Assembly: GCA_004764695.1 (NCBI GenBank)
Contig: SMSO01000032.1
Location: forward strand, 580,501-644,500
Direction of reading: 5' to 3'
Origin: Schizochytrium sp. TIO01
Lineage: Eukaryota; Sar; Bigyra; Thraustochytrida; Thraustochytriidae
Length of the DNA: 64,000 nucleotides
Notes under the pieces: generated by a model
The model's input: the letters and a program-made list of their open reading frames with translations, nothing else
What the model was told of the DNA's origin: nothing
The model's database searches: none
Made by a program: the position numbers and the translations under genes
In this document: piece after piece, positions 31,701-42,623 of the stretch
How positions within the stretch are numbered: the first letter of the stretch is position 1
Layout of the letters: each line of letters begins with the position of its first letter

Positions 31701-33586
31701 GAATTGGCTTCTTCATTCGAGGAGGGCCGAATGATTGATTGCCACATTCTGCATTCTTGTGGCGATTCTCGACTGCAGATTTCTTCGAGCTGCTGTTGTT
31801 GCTGCAAATGACAGCAGAACGAACTGCACAACGACACTATCGTCATCTTGGCATGGCAAAGGGGGAGGGCTTGAAGCTGCACTCGCAGGAATGAATGAGT
31901 CAACGGGTTTCTTCGAGCTGCTCGCTCTGGCGCCTGAAAACCTCGCTGCGAATTTTTGACAAACCAACAAAGGCTCTAATTGCCCGGTGGGATTCTAATC
32001 GTTCAATCGTTCAGGATATCGCTATTGTCCGGCATCGCTTCGGCAGCACTCGCTCGCAATTATTCATTCCACCACCACAAGCTGACACCTCAAGAAACCG
32101 AAACAAAGCCTCGCAGAACACACCGCTCGCAAAGAACCTGCCTGAAGCTTGATTGAAAGAAATTGAGCTCAAGTGAGTTCGCCAAGTCTCTAATCCTGGC
32201 GTCCTGATGACTGTCGATGACCATAGTTCAGGATTCATGACCACGATGAGATTATTTATCCTTTCAAGTTCAGGTTGTTCACTTATTCATGCAATTCTTC
32301 ATTTCTTCATTTCTTCATTTCTTCATTTCTTCAGTAATTTTTGCATTGTCAATCAAATGTAATGCAATCTTGCGTAGCAAAGCAGTAGGCGATTCATTAT
32401 GTACTCCTAAGACTAAACCAATCATAAAATCCCATCATTTCTAACTATCGACTCTGCCTCTTTTCCAAAAGCGCAAAAGAGAGGACACAGATTACTACTA
32501 CTGTTTGTGGTAAGAAACCCCTACACCACCACTGTCCAGCAGCAAGATCACAATAGTTACGTTTGGGCGAGCTATTACACATTTGCTATAGTAATGGCTA
32601 TATGAGGTGTTAGGAGTACCAGAGCCACAAGGACAGAGGAAAACAATAAATCGATGACCAGAAATCAACTTGAAGCGCGGGAAACTGTCGTCCCCGCAAG
32701 TCTGAGAAGAGGCTTTGCACGGCCCCGCACGGACCCCGTCGAGTCCTGCGGGTATCAATCTGGTGTATCCACTATCTAGTTTGGACGAGGTTCATGAGAG
32801 ACATGAAAACAGAGAGCTTTTCCTGTTTCTTTTTATTTATTATTCATCGATGAACGATCATGCTCTCTTATACTGATAAAGAAAGAAAGAGACTATGAAG
32901 ATCAATTGAATAATGATGTCACAGTGGTCGAGTTTCGATTATCACCTCCCGGTCGCTATGACAGGATGCTCGCACGAACAAACAGCTAAACGTCCAAATA
33001 GTCAACTGATTGAATCGCATCTCAGCAGACCGTCAAGTCTTGATCGCACGCTCACTCGATCATTTATTCCTGCATTGATGCACTGTTCTCGTTTACATTA
33101 TTATTTACAAAAAAAATAATAAAAATAATCATGAACTAATAAATCATGAGTCTTTTCCTTCCTTCACTGACACTGTGAAACAGGAAGATGGAGAAGGTCA
33201 GCGCAGACGCTTATCCACCTTAACCAAACTAATGGCTTCTCCTTACATACCTTTTCTCCAGCTTGGCATACGCCTCATAAACACCACGCTGCCCGCGAAA
33301 CTTTAAGGTTTGTTTTTCATTCCTCGTTCTGCTTTGTTCTGACCGTTCTGTTCTTTATGCCTAGTGTTCTGAACGGGGTACGTTCTTTTTCGAGTTGTTC
33401 TTTTGAATCACCAAGACCACTCGACGCAACTTGGAGTCTTGCGTTGAACGCACGCACGCACGCAAAGGAGCGTATTGCAGACTCTGTCTTCGCACGAAAC
33501 TGGATTGGGAGCTTGGACATTGGCTGAGAGGGCTGACAGATAAATAGCTAAGGGGATATCTTCTTCTGGTGAAGCCTGAGGGAGAG
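28763..33586. other. Long spacer with microsatellites, no convincing gene
   Basis: Divergent region between malate dehydrogenase and RBM42, so it must contain both promoters. It holds AATG/GAATG units at 29741-29799, ATTC runs (30013-30056), a CTAG cluster (30758-30772), pentamers of the TGCAC/TGCTC type (31143-31180), TTCATTTC units (32290-32335) and recurrent GTTCT motifs at 33318-33406. The longest open frames (for example 31460-31843 on the minus strand, 128 codons from an ATG) run through simple sequence and have no recognisable domain. Confidence 0.6.
29741..29799. repeat. (AATG)n / (GGAATGA)n mixed microsatellite
   Basis: Five AATG units pass into units of AAGGAATG and AATGAATG. The alternation shows stepwise tetranucleotide slippage with interspersed variants. 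Confidence 0.9.
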
Positions 33587-34495
33587 ATGGCGGAGGAGGA
33601 CGACCTTGATGCCCAGCTTGCGGCCTTTGAAGCCGAGGTTGCAGATATTGATGTAGAGGTGGATGAGAAAACTACCGCTGCTGAAGCTACTACACAGTCA
33701 GCTCAACCAGGTCCTTTAAAGGATGATAATGTTGTTTTTGCATCGTCATCCTCCTCCTCTTCATGCTCAACACCTCATGTAGCAGCAAAATCCACTGATG
33801 AGAGTGGAACTGAGGACAAGCCAGGCAATCACCAAAAAACTGTGAATGTGGCTTCATCAATAAGTCCTTCTGTAATCTTGACAGAAGAAGTTGCAGTCAC
33901 TGCTCAGCCTACATTAAATCCGGAGTACCTTGCAGCTCTACAACGGCATCAAGAAGGAGGGTATAAGCGACGCAAAGTGGGTGTGTATTCTGCTGAGGAC
34001 CCTGTAGACGAGGACGATACCCAAGGTTCAAGTAAATCAGCTTCCGTGGGGGGTTCTAATGAAGTTGATACATCTACAACAGGAGCTACTGAATCTGCGG
34101 CAACATCTCAAAGTCATTTGCGGGTAGGTGCAACTGGCGTGTTTGAGGATAAAACTCTTGATGAATGGCCTGAGAATGACTTTCGACTTTGGGTTGGCCA
34201 GCTGGGAAACGAGGTCGATGATAAGCTTCTCACGAGCAAATTTTCAGATTACAGAAGTTTTAACATGGCCCGAGTTATTCGAAACCGCAAGACTGGCAAG
34301 TCAAAAAACTATGGCATTGTCAGTTTTCAAGACCCAATGGAGATGGTGCGAGCTATGCGAGAACAACAGAAAAAGTACTGCGGAACACGTCGCATGGAGA
34401 TTCGAAGAAGTCGTGCAGAAGACCGTGATCTCTCCACGGTGCGCAAAAACGACAAGAAACGCAAGAAGGCTTTTAAACGCCTGGGAGTAATGTAA
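33587..34495 (+). CDS. RBM42: RBM42-like RNA-binding protein
   Basis: 302 residues, intronless, starting at the ATG at 33587 (context GAG-ATG-G). The N-terminal 195 residues are acidic and Ser/Thr-rich and presumably disordered. Then comes one RRM at about 199-277: RNP2-like LWVGQL, a helix DDKLLTSKFSDY, VIRNRKTGKSKNYGIVSF (RNP1 at 240-247) and DPMEMVRAMREQQKKYCGTR. The tail is highly basic (MEIRRSRAEDRDLSTVRKND and KKRKKAFKRLG). The sequence FRLWVGQLGNEVDD plus the C-terminal KSxxxDRxLxxVRK pattern is diagnostic for RBM42, which sits at the extreme C-terminus in all orthologues and has been tied to hnRNP K, mRNA handling and the spliceosome. Codon use resembles neighbouring genes. Confidence 0.92.
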   Translation: MAEEDDLDAQLAAFEAEVADIDVEVDEKTTAAEATTQSAQPGPLKDDNVVFASSSSSSSCSTPHVAAKSTDESGTEDKPGNHQKTVNVASSISPSVILTEEVAVTAQPTLNPEYLAALQRHQEGGYKRRKVGVYSAEDPVDEDDTQGSSKSASVGGSNEVDTSTTGATESAATSQSHLRVGATGVFEDKTLDEWPENDFRLWVGQLGNEVDDKLLTSKFSDYRSFNMARVIRNRKTGKSKNYGIVSFQDPMEMVRAMREQQKKYCGTRRMEIRRSRAEDRDLSTVRKNDKKRKKAFKRLGVM

Positions 34496-35222
34496 TTTTC
34501 CAAAGACCGTAACTGCGCTTTCTGTGAATACTTTACGCCTGACCATCAGCGGAGGTGTAGACTGTTTGGACTAGTTGACTACTAGCCACTGCATGATCGA
34601 TTATGCGAGAAAGAAAAGCCATCTGAGGTTCTAGTTTCTTGTGCTATACAAGGTGGCAGTCACATATGCATGTTTACAAAACCTTCACCACAACAAGTCA
34701 TACTTGCCCGCTAAACGTATTCATTGGACAAGGGTGATTTTTATAAATTGTAACTTTATCGACGCATTGAATTTTCAACTTTCCGGGCTAGTCGTTTCTC
34801 TATGTTGAAGTTATATACATAAAGCGGTCGATACCTTTTATATCGTCAGCTATACTACTTCAAATCATTTAGATCTTGTCTCATGCACCGGACTCGAGGA
34901 CCTAGTACAGTCCTATGTGTCCTAAAGTTTCCTGTAAGACACTATGGGACAAACCATGGATGTCCCAAGTGTGGTAAAATGGGTTTCGCAGTTTGAGTTG
35001 TAAATGTCTACCAAGGGTCGGGCAATTTGCTAGCCTTAATCATCATATGATGACGAGAATCTTGTTTTCTTTGTTGACAAGAACTCCTGGCGAGTACTTG
35101 CAATCTCTCTGTGTTAGGAACAGAGTAAATATTGGCATTTCATTTTGCTCTTCAGCCTAGTTCTCAGGCTGAGTGTTTGTTGAGCACTTTGAGTGGACCG
35201 TCTTGTGTTGTGCGAAAGGTAA

Positions 35223-35750
35223 ATGCTCAGGCCAATAGTAAGATTGGGGACAAAAGTCTGCATTGTGACGTCGGGCAACTTACTGGCCGAGTCTAGGGGT
35301 GGTTGGTCAAATATTGGAAAATTAAAAACAAAATCTGTTTTCTTGTTTAACTTCGGAATGGAAGAACATTTGACAGCGTTGATGGTGTTGATATCACCTC
35401 ATATGTTTACGCTGTGGTTGGACCCTATGCATTTTTTTGAAGATGGAATCATGTTTTGATTTTCTGGTAAAGTGGTCGCAGCGGAATATGTACCCGGGCC
35501 GTGGTTTAAGTGTGCTGGCTATCGCAAGCTGCTCGCAAGAGGTTTGAAGACGACTGCTCACACCTTAGGGATACTTACTGAGGAGGCTGGCCTTCTCTTA
35601 AATTATAGTCAGCACATGCACAAATATTTATACGAATTCCAATCTAGACTATTCGAGTTCGGCAACGGTGGGATTCAAAAGGATTTCATAATTTATTCTT
35701 GTTTACTAACTTCAAAGATTAGCACCAGTAGCATAAAGTTCCTGCGTTAA
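35223..35750 (+). pseudogene. Possible decayed reading frame with one in-frame TGA
   Basis: From an ATG at 35223 a frame runs 78 codons to a TGA at 35457-35459, then continues in the same frame for 96 codons to a stop at 35750. The second part is protein-like (AAEYVPGPWFKCAGYRKLLA and GILTEEAGLLLNYSQHMHKY). No splice donor and acceptor pair that removes the stop is obvious. I do not recognise a family. It could be a small pseudogene, two exons with an unseen intron, or chance; other genes here use TGA as a true stop. Confidence 0.25.
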
Positions 35751-36413
35751 CCAGCTCAAACATCTTCCATTTGTTCAAAGAAGAATTCACCTTAAAGAAA
35801 CAGAGATCTTTGCACCTACCTAGCAGTATTTTACCATCATATAAGGTTTCCCTTTTGTTGGGAGTTCGACGTATGTAAGGACTTGGAATCGTAGGAGGGT
35901 GGAAAATCGAACAACCCACCTGTAGGAGACGAAGGAAAAAGTGTGATTGCCAACTTTACTAAAGAATTTATTTGCTTGCATCTCCGTACCCTTGCCTCAG
36001 CATGGATGTACTGACCCTTCTGATATGCAAAAATATCTGCTACCTACTACTATCACCTTAAATCTGTCTCATGTTTGTGGAGGACAAATGGAATTATAGA
36101 CATGTACGGTCAGCTGATTGAACATCGCGCGTGGAGACGGTCTCAATTATCCAATTGGATTACCTTTTAAAGCGAGAGTGAGATGGCGAATGTAATTGAT
36201 TTTGCTCCTAGTTTCCTCCACCTGCGGCCTGTCTACCTACAAGGTTGATCAGTAGGTTAGTTAGTCGTCCACCTAGGGACTTTTCAAAGTCTTAGAAGAT
36301 ATAAGGTATTTTCAAACCCTGCCCGCAAGCCAAAGCAAACGTGATTCTTCAGTCCTGAGTCGTGGTGACTCAGACAGTGTGTGGGGTCTCTATCCTTTCA
36401 GGCAATCCCCCTG

Positions 36414-36433
36414 TGCAAGGTCCGAACCTTGCA
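36414..36433 (+). promoter_or_regulatory. Perfect 7-bp hairpin upstream of the myosin ATG
   Basis: TGCAAGG, a 6-nt loop TCCGAA, then CCTTGCA, ending 61 nt before the start codon and probably inside the 5' UTR. It superficially resembles a tRNA T-arm but no other tRNA part is present. A role in transcript structure is speculative. Confidence 0.35.
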
Positions 36434-36494
36434 TAATTAAAGAAGCTTATCCATATTTTGTTGATTCGTAGGAGTAAACCTCTCCACCGGAACC

Positions 36495-39365
36495 ATGGAG
36501 AAGCGCCGCATTGAGAAAGGTCGCGTGGATGACCTTGTTCTCATTGAGGAGGTTTCACAAGATGAAATTGTAGCCACCTTGCGAAGACGCTTCGATACAA
36601 AGCAGATTTACACCTACATTGGTACAGTTCTACTATCTGTCAATCCCTTCAAGTCGATTCAAGGTCTATATGGTGAAGATGTAATCAACAAGTATGAGGG
36701 AAAGATGGGCTACGAACTTGCTCCCCATGTTTATGCTGTTGCAGAGGCAGCATATCGGTCCATGACAAGAACAAACCAAAATCAGTGTATTTTGGTAAGT
36801 GGAGAAAGTGGTTCAGGCAAGACTGAAGCAACAAAACGTGTTTTAGAGTACATTGCTGCTGTCAGTGGAGCAGGATATGCCGGCATTAAAGATGCTCTCC
36901 TCAATAGTAACCCTCTTCTGGAGTCCTTTGGAAACGCGCGAACTCTACGCAATGACAACTCATCACGCTTTGGCAAGTACATGGAGGTTATGTTTGATTA
37001 CAAAGGTGAACCGGTTCAAGGGCGTATCTCAAATTACCTTCTTGAGAATCCTCGTGTGGTGGCTCATGTTGACGGCGAGCAAAACTTTCACATTTTTTAC
37101 ATGGTCTTGGAAGGCATGCCTGAAGCTCGCAAGGCTGAGTACAAGCTCGCGGGACGGAAACCTAGCTCATTTGCATACCTTGGCTCAGATCGACCTGAAT
37201 CGCAACGAAGTGCAACCCCTGATTTTGCCGGCATTGATCGTGCTATGGATGGTGTTGGACTCTCTGCTGAGCAAAAGTCGAGTTTGTACCGTATCATTGC
37301 AACAGTGCTGTGGGTTGGACAAATTCAGTTTGAAGACGATCATGCTGCCGGTGGAGATAGCGGCAAATCAGGCAGCAAAGTAGTTAAGATTGGAGAAAGT
37401 GGTGAAGCACTGACGAATGCAGCCTTCTTAATGGGGGTAAAGCCCGAAGCCTTGGAAAATGCGCTGATCATGCGTAAAATTGTCACTCGCGGTGATTCTG
37501 TTGATAAGGTTCTTCATAAGGAGGAGGCATACGAAACTCGTGATGCCTTGGCAAAGGCATTGTATGGCCGCACTTTCCAGATAGTGGTGAACTGGATCAA
37601 TATGGCCATTAAGAATGAGGAGCTGGCCAACGATCCCCAATATAAGCGAAACAGCTATCGTAAGTACACAAGCATTGGTGTGCTCGATATTTATGGATTC
37701 GAGATCTTTGAGTTCAACAGCTTCGAGCAGTTGTGCATCAATTACTGTAACGAGAAGCTTCAACAGCTCTTTATTGAGCTGACGTTGCGTGCTGAGCAAG
37801 AGGAATACGCTGCAGAAGGAATTGAGTGGGAGCACATTGAGTACTTCAACAACAAGACCGTGTGTGATTTGATTGAAGCTAAACAAAAGCCTCACCCAGG
37901 TGTTTTGGCATTGTTGGATGAGGAGTGTTCACTGTTGGGCAAGGTTGATGACCTGACGCTGCTGAAAAAGATGGACAAGACTTTACGTGATCACGAGCAT
38001 TACCATGAGGTCAAGGTGAGCCCGCATCATTTTGTGATTAAGCACTATGCTGGAGATGTCAAGTACACAGCCACCGGATTTTTGGACAAGAATCGTGATA
38101 CCCTTTGGCGCGACCTTGTGGAAGTGTTGGCTGTATCATCAGAATCTTTTGTGCAATCGTTGTTTCCGGAGGGCAAAGAAAGACGTGATCAGAAGAAACC
38201 ACCCACAGCGGCAACAAAGTTTCGTCAGCAGATGCACGAGCTTATCGGAACGTTGCAGCTCTGTAACCCGCACTACATTCGCTGCATCAAGCCGAACGAA
38301 AAGAAGATGGGCGGTTTGTTCGAAGTTGAGCGTGTAACGGATCAAGCTCGATACCTTGGCTTGCTGGAGAACGTACGCGTTCGGCGCGCAGGTTTCGCCC
38401 ACAGAAAGCCCCTGGACGAATTTGTGCATCGTTACAAGATGCTTTCAAGAAAGATTTGGCCAAAGGGCTCTGGCAACCTTCAAGAGGATGCCCGCCACAT
38501 TTTTGAAGCTGTTGGCATTGACGAAGATGGCTTTCGATTTGGTCACACGAAGGTGTTCATTCGCAAACCGATGACTTTGTTTGCGCTCGAAGATATGCGT
38601 GAAACTAAGATCCATGGTCTTGTGGCAACTATTCAGGTGTGTTTCCGTGCTTGGAAGGCTCGCAAATTACTCAAGGAGCTGCGCGATCGATCGATGAGTC
38701 TGTTCAATGGTATGAAACGCCGGGGTGCCTCATTTCGTGTTTACTTTTTGGGAGACTACATTCGTGTACAAGAGCATCCAGGCGTGATGGCCGCAGTCAA
38801 AGGCGGGCGCATTCTCTTTGCTGATACCGTTAACAAGATCAACCGCAGCTGCAAGGCGCAGGTGCGCCTGTGTGTTGTGACTGCGACAGAACTTTTGATC
38901 ATCCGTGCAAAGCCGAGCAAACAACAGAAGAATAGCTATGAATTTAACGGAGTATCACGCCGCATGTTGCTGGGAGATCTTACACTCGCTACGCTTTCTA
39001 CATTTGCGGACGGTTATGTTGCGCTTGATGTCGCGTCCCGATCGCAGCCGACTCTGTTTTTGCATGCTTCACGAAAGGCCGAAATCATCACGATCCTTAA
39101 GGGTCAATGTCCTAACCTGGAGATCAAATTCAAGGATAGCTTTCAGTATGTTTCACTCAAGCCCTCGATGTTTGGTGGAAAGTCTACTACAGGTCCTACG
39201 GAGGAGCGAACTGTTGTCTTTAACGAATCTGCAGGAGCGACGCCCTCTGCAGACAGTTCCAACATGCCAAAACTTGCATATGCAAAGTCTCAAAACGCGG
39301 TGAGCGTCCAAATCCCTCCTGTGATGGGTTCGCGTGCACTCATCCAGCTCAGTCATGCTGCATAA
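36495..39365 (+). CDS. MYO1: Class I myosin heavy chain with TH1 tail
   Basis: Intronless 956-residue protein from ATG 36495 (ACC-ATG-G). Motor domain about 8-695: P-loop GESGSGKT (103-110), switch I NDNSSRFGKY (152-161), switch II DIYGFE (398-403), actin-binding region with LQLCNPHYIRCIKPNE (587-602) and converter end FGHTKVFIR. The TEDS-rule position, 16 residues before DALAK, is Asp334, so the motor should not need heavy-chain phosphorylation at this site, although Ser335 is adjacent. One IQ motif (about 709-728, TIQVCFRAWKARK) binds a light chain. A TH1 domain (743-895) with a basic start and YIRVQEHPG binds acidic phospholipids. There is no SH3 or CARMIL-binding acidic tail, so this is a short-tailed myosin I, a monomeric motor linking membrane and actin in endocytosis, tension or ectoplasmic structures. 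Confidence 0.96.
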   Translation: MEKRRIEKGRVDDLVLIEEVSQDEIVATLRRRFDTKQIYTYIGTVLLSVNPFKSIQGLYGEDVINKYEGKMGYELAPHVYAVAEAAYRSMTRTNQNQCILVSGESGSGKTEATKRVLEYIAAVSGAGYAGIKDALLNSNPLLESFGNARTLRNDNSSRFGKYMEVMFDYKGEPVQGRISNYLLENPRVVAHVDGEQNFHIFYMVLEGMPEARKAEYKLAGRKPSSFAYLGSDRPESQRSATPDFAGIDRAMDGVGLSAEQKSSLYRIIATVLWVGQIQFEDDHAAGGDSGKSGSKVVKIGESGEALTNAAFLMGVKPEALENALIMRKIVTRGDSVDKVLHKEEAYETRDALAKALYGRTFQIVVNWINMAIKNEELANDPQYKRNSYRKYTSIGVLDIYGFEIFEFNSFEQLCINYCNEKLQQLFIELTLRAEQEEYAAEGIEWEHIEYFNNKTVCDLIEAKQKPHPGVLALLDEECSLLGKVDDLTLLKKMDKTLRDHEHYHEVKVSPHHFVIKHYAGDVKYTATGFLDKNRDTLWRDLVEVLAVSSESFVQSLFPEGKERRDQKKPPTAATKFRQQMHELIGTLQLCNPHYIRCIKPNEKKMGGLFEVERVTDQARYLGLLENVRVRRAGFAHRKPLDEFVHRYKMLSRKIWPKGSGNLQEDARHIFEAVGIDEDGFRFGHTKVFIRKPMTLFALEDMRETKIHGLVATIQVCFRAWKARKLLKELRDRSMSLFNGMKRRGASFRVYFLGDYIRVQEHPGVMAAVKGGRILFADTVNKINRSCKAQVRLCVVTATELLIIRAKPSKQQKNSYEFNGVSRRMLLGDLTLATLSTFADGYVALDVASRSQPTLFLHASRKAEIITILKGQCPNLEIKFKDSFQYVSLKPSMFGGKSTTGPTEERTVVFNESAGATPSADSSNMPKLAYAKSQNAVSVQIPPVMGSRALIQLSHAA

Positions 39366-42360
39366 AATAACGACAACGCACTGAGACCACAGAGTCACAG
39401 CACTATCTGCCCTCCAACAAATATCCCAGACACAAACAAAAAAAACTAAAGAAAGAAAAAGGCTCGGTACTCCACGAGGCACGCTAATAGTCGTGCTATC
39501 CGTACATTTTGAGCTTGACAAGAAATGACATATGTCAATAGAAGATTTAAAATTAAATGCAAATACGAACATATATATATATATATATCAAACTGCAATC
39601 TTTCCCCATCAGTGAATAAGTTGCTGTTTTGTTTTTTTGGTGAAGAAGAAAGAACTAGCGTTCGTCTGTTAGCAAAGGACATTGGATCCTTGCAAAATTT
39701 GACCAGCCATTTCATAGAACCTAATCACACGTCTCTGTTATGATGTATCGGTAGAGGGGAATTCAATATCTTGTAGATCTTTTTCTTTCATCATTGGATA
39801 AGAGTAATACAAAATCTTTGCACAGCATCATATGCACTCAGCGACCGGCGTTTTGACCGAGATTTGCCTTGACAATCTTCAAGGGAGGTTCATTTTCCGT
39901 GGCCAGTTGACCTGCTAGCACAGCCATATCTACGCCAAAACCTCTAATACGACCGCGAACCCCATTCTCGGTTGTAGCGTCAGCAGCTCTCGTCTTCGAT
40001 CTGGGCCCTTTCGACCTTTCTTTCCGTCACCATTCTGCCATACTACTATTATCTGCTACTCATGCTAGCTCAACCGCTCATGTATTGGTTGTGATGTGTG
40101 TGCTGGCGTCACGTGCACGGATCCAACATGATCAAACAAAATAGTGTTGCTGAAACGAACCCTTACCAAGTTCTAGTAGGTACCTACCTACCTACTCTTA
40201 CCTACCTACACTCACTAACGGCAGCAATGTCATAACTCTATTCATGATTCCTGTATTTCCAAAGCTGTCATGTAACCGCGATTTCCCCTACAGGTGCTGT
40301 TTTGCTCAGCCGACGAAGCGTCCTCACCCTCCATCTATGTTGTCGTTGCTGCTGTTGTTTGATCGCGTTACTAGTCTGCGTCGCCGTCTAGAAACAGTAT
40401 CTTTGAAAGGGAAAGATACTGCTACGGTGTGTGCCACCACGAAAGTTGGTAATCTGGAGTCTGCATCAGAGAAATCACTCAAGCTAAACTTAACGCTTCC
40501 TAGGCTGGCTAGCAAGGACAAACTGGAAGAGGATCATGTATGATGGACTTTTGGAGTCATGATACTGACATTGGAGAGCAAAGGAGGAAAAGGCGCAGCA
40601 GCACAGCAATAGTGATGACGACACAAAACAGGTTTCGAAGAAGGTCAGATCAAGTCGTACGTACAATTTGCATAAGAAGAGCTTACACCTGGATTGGGGG
40701 GTAGTCGAGAGATGGAAAAGTGATGGATGCTCTGGGACATGTCAAGCTGTCTTAACTTGACGTGCCCAATGCATGAAGAAGGTATCCTCAGTTCTGAAGC
40801 GTGCTCAGAGGACATTACAAAGCATCGCGAAATTAAGGACCATAGTTGGATACAGTTAGCCTGAGTGCTGGTTAAATAAGAGATAGCCTCGAAAGCCAAG
40901 CTTTGGGGGCATTATTAACCATAAATAGAACATAGTTAAAATGCCAATTCGACAATTAAACCAATAAAATTTTGCTTACCGAGTGTCAAGCAATTGGGCG
41001 ACGTTGTTCGCCGCAAATCCTGAAGCATTCAATTCTCAAAGTTTATAATTTTGTTAGAGTATTTGAAGTATGCAAGGAAGACCCTGTCTATGATGAAAGG
41101 CTTTGTAATTGTAACTAGAACGAGGTCAAGGTGGGTCAAGAAAGCGAGTTCCTTTGAAGGGCTGGAAATTGGACCTGTGCAACATGCTGTCAGACAGTGT
41201 CGTGCGTTGTCAAAAGACCGAGAGTGCAGATTTGAGCACCACAGCAGATGGAAACTGACGAGAACAACATAAGTAGGTACTTAGAATACCCATCGCTGTA
41301 AAAGAATGTATTGTAAAAAAAAAGAAGTCATCGTCCTGTAAACGCAATGCGTTCACAACTTCCTTCAATATTTTATGTAATGTGTAGAATTTCAACATGG
41401 TTCAAAGGGGATAATATCCTCTGCCACATTCGAGCATGTGAAGAAAACAAGGCAAGTTTTTGATTGAAAGAACAGATGCTTAGTTGGGTCGCGTAGAGAC
41501 CCTAGGTATTAGGAATTTTGTTCAAAATTTTCACTAGCTCAAGTTCTTTAAAATCAGGTGCAGCATCTTCCTAGTCTTCCAGATTCGCACAAAAAAGCTT
41601 TCGTTTGTAGCCTGAGAAAAATACTTATACCTTTCCGTTCCGACTATATTCATTTATGCAATGTGACAGCCAAAACGGCAACCGCCATAAGTGCAAACAG
41701 GTTTTTGTCAGAGCGAATGGCCAATTTGGAGCGGTTACCTACCCTAAACAATAATGTCACTGTTCTTTTTCATAAAAGGGCAGACAACCATGAGAAGTAC
41801 GGCACACGGCGTTCTTCTCTCTGCTTCGCATACGGCGTCCCTTTCACCCGCTTCTGAGCAGCACATGTCCCAAAGAAAGAAAAGAAATCTCCAAGAAAGC
41901 TCACAGCTTTATGAAAAAAAAAAAAAAAAAACCAAAAAAAAAAAAAACTTGAAGAAATGAAAACATGTTAGAAGCGAGAATTCCTGCGCGGTGTTCTTTT
42001 TGAGGAGGCTAAGAAACTTTTTGAGGTGTAAGAAATTGCTGCGCTCTACGCATTTGATTTTATTTTTTCAAGTACTTGCACCATACATGGTACTAACTTC
42101 AGGTTCTTTCCAACAAAACAAAAACGCCAAGAACCAGGCCTCCATCTTTTCGTAACCAAAGTAAACAAAACACACCCAGTGCTACTGTACAACCATAAAA
42201 TATAACTTAGGTACATCATTTTTTTTTCCCTTCAACATATTTCAACATACTATCATATATATAAGTATTAAAAAAAAAAAATTAAGTTCTCAAATAAATA
42301 AAATAATAAGCTAGCTATCAGAAAGAAAAAAATACTTAAAACTCTTTGTTCAACGGCGAA
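39366..42360. other. 3' flank of myosin I and start of the gene-poor region
   Basis: Contains a TA run (39571-39588), an exon-like minus-strand frame (39838-40026, separate entry), AGGT/ACCT clusters (40180-40210), a 99-codon ATG frame at 40244-40543 of unknown value, a 60-codon frame starting at the ATG at about 41090, two adjoining poly-A runs (41913-41947) and AT-rich DNA after 42050. No recognised gene. Confidence 0.5.
39838..40026 (-). CDS. Possible terminal exon of an unidentified gene
   Basis: A 62-codon open frame ending in TGA at 39840-39838. Codon choice and composition look coding: basic start, then ATTENGVRGRIRGFGVDMAV and LAGQLATENEPPLKIVKANL, ending GQNAGR. There is no ATG before residue 34 and a stop lies just upstream, so it would need a splice acceptor at one of several AG sites near 39990-40025; I could not find a matching upstream exon. 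It may be an exon, a pseudogene fragment or chance. Confidence 0.25.
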   Translation of the reverse strand, partial: RKERSKGPRSKTRAADATTENGVRGRIRGFGVDMAVLAGQLATENEPPLKIVKANLGQNAGR

Positions 42361-42585
42361 AGATGGATCGCCACCGAGTCCAAAAGCCACATCGACGGGT
42401 ATTTTTTTCGAATTCCAATTCCATTTTGAACTCCTATCGGCCCATACTCACTCACTGGAGCGGGGTCCTTTGCTTCACCTTTTCTTCATTCGGAGCGTCT
42501 CTGGCCAGCCATTCCATTTGCTTATCCATCCGCCTGCCCATCGACGCATTCATTGGCTCGGCTGCCTTGGCTGCTCAGGTAGAGA

Positions 42586-42587
<2 letters not shown>

Positions 42588-42622
<35 letters not shown>

Positions 42623-42623
42623 C
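42588..42623. repeat. (CTTG)n tetranucleotide array
   Basis: About eight contiguous CTTG units. A second short array of the same unit lies at 52427-52448. Confidence 0.9.

Larger units (their letters stand above)
34496..36494. other. Intergenic spacer between RBM42 and myosin I
   Basis: Two kilobases of unique sequence. It contains a stop-interrupted open frame at 35223-35750 (separate entry) and a perfect hairpin at 36414-36433 close to the myosin start. No tandem arrays. Confidence 0.6.

Noticed and set aside
32034-32055. Match to the 5' hairpin of U6 snRNA (TCGCTTCGGCAGCAC)
   Set aside because: Only about 15 nt agree; the downstream ACAGAGA box and the rest of U6 are absent.
36390-36440. 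tRNA-like T-arm
   Set aside because: The loop is TCCGAA rather than TTCRA, and no acceptor, D or anticodon arms can be drawn.
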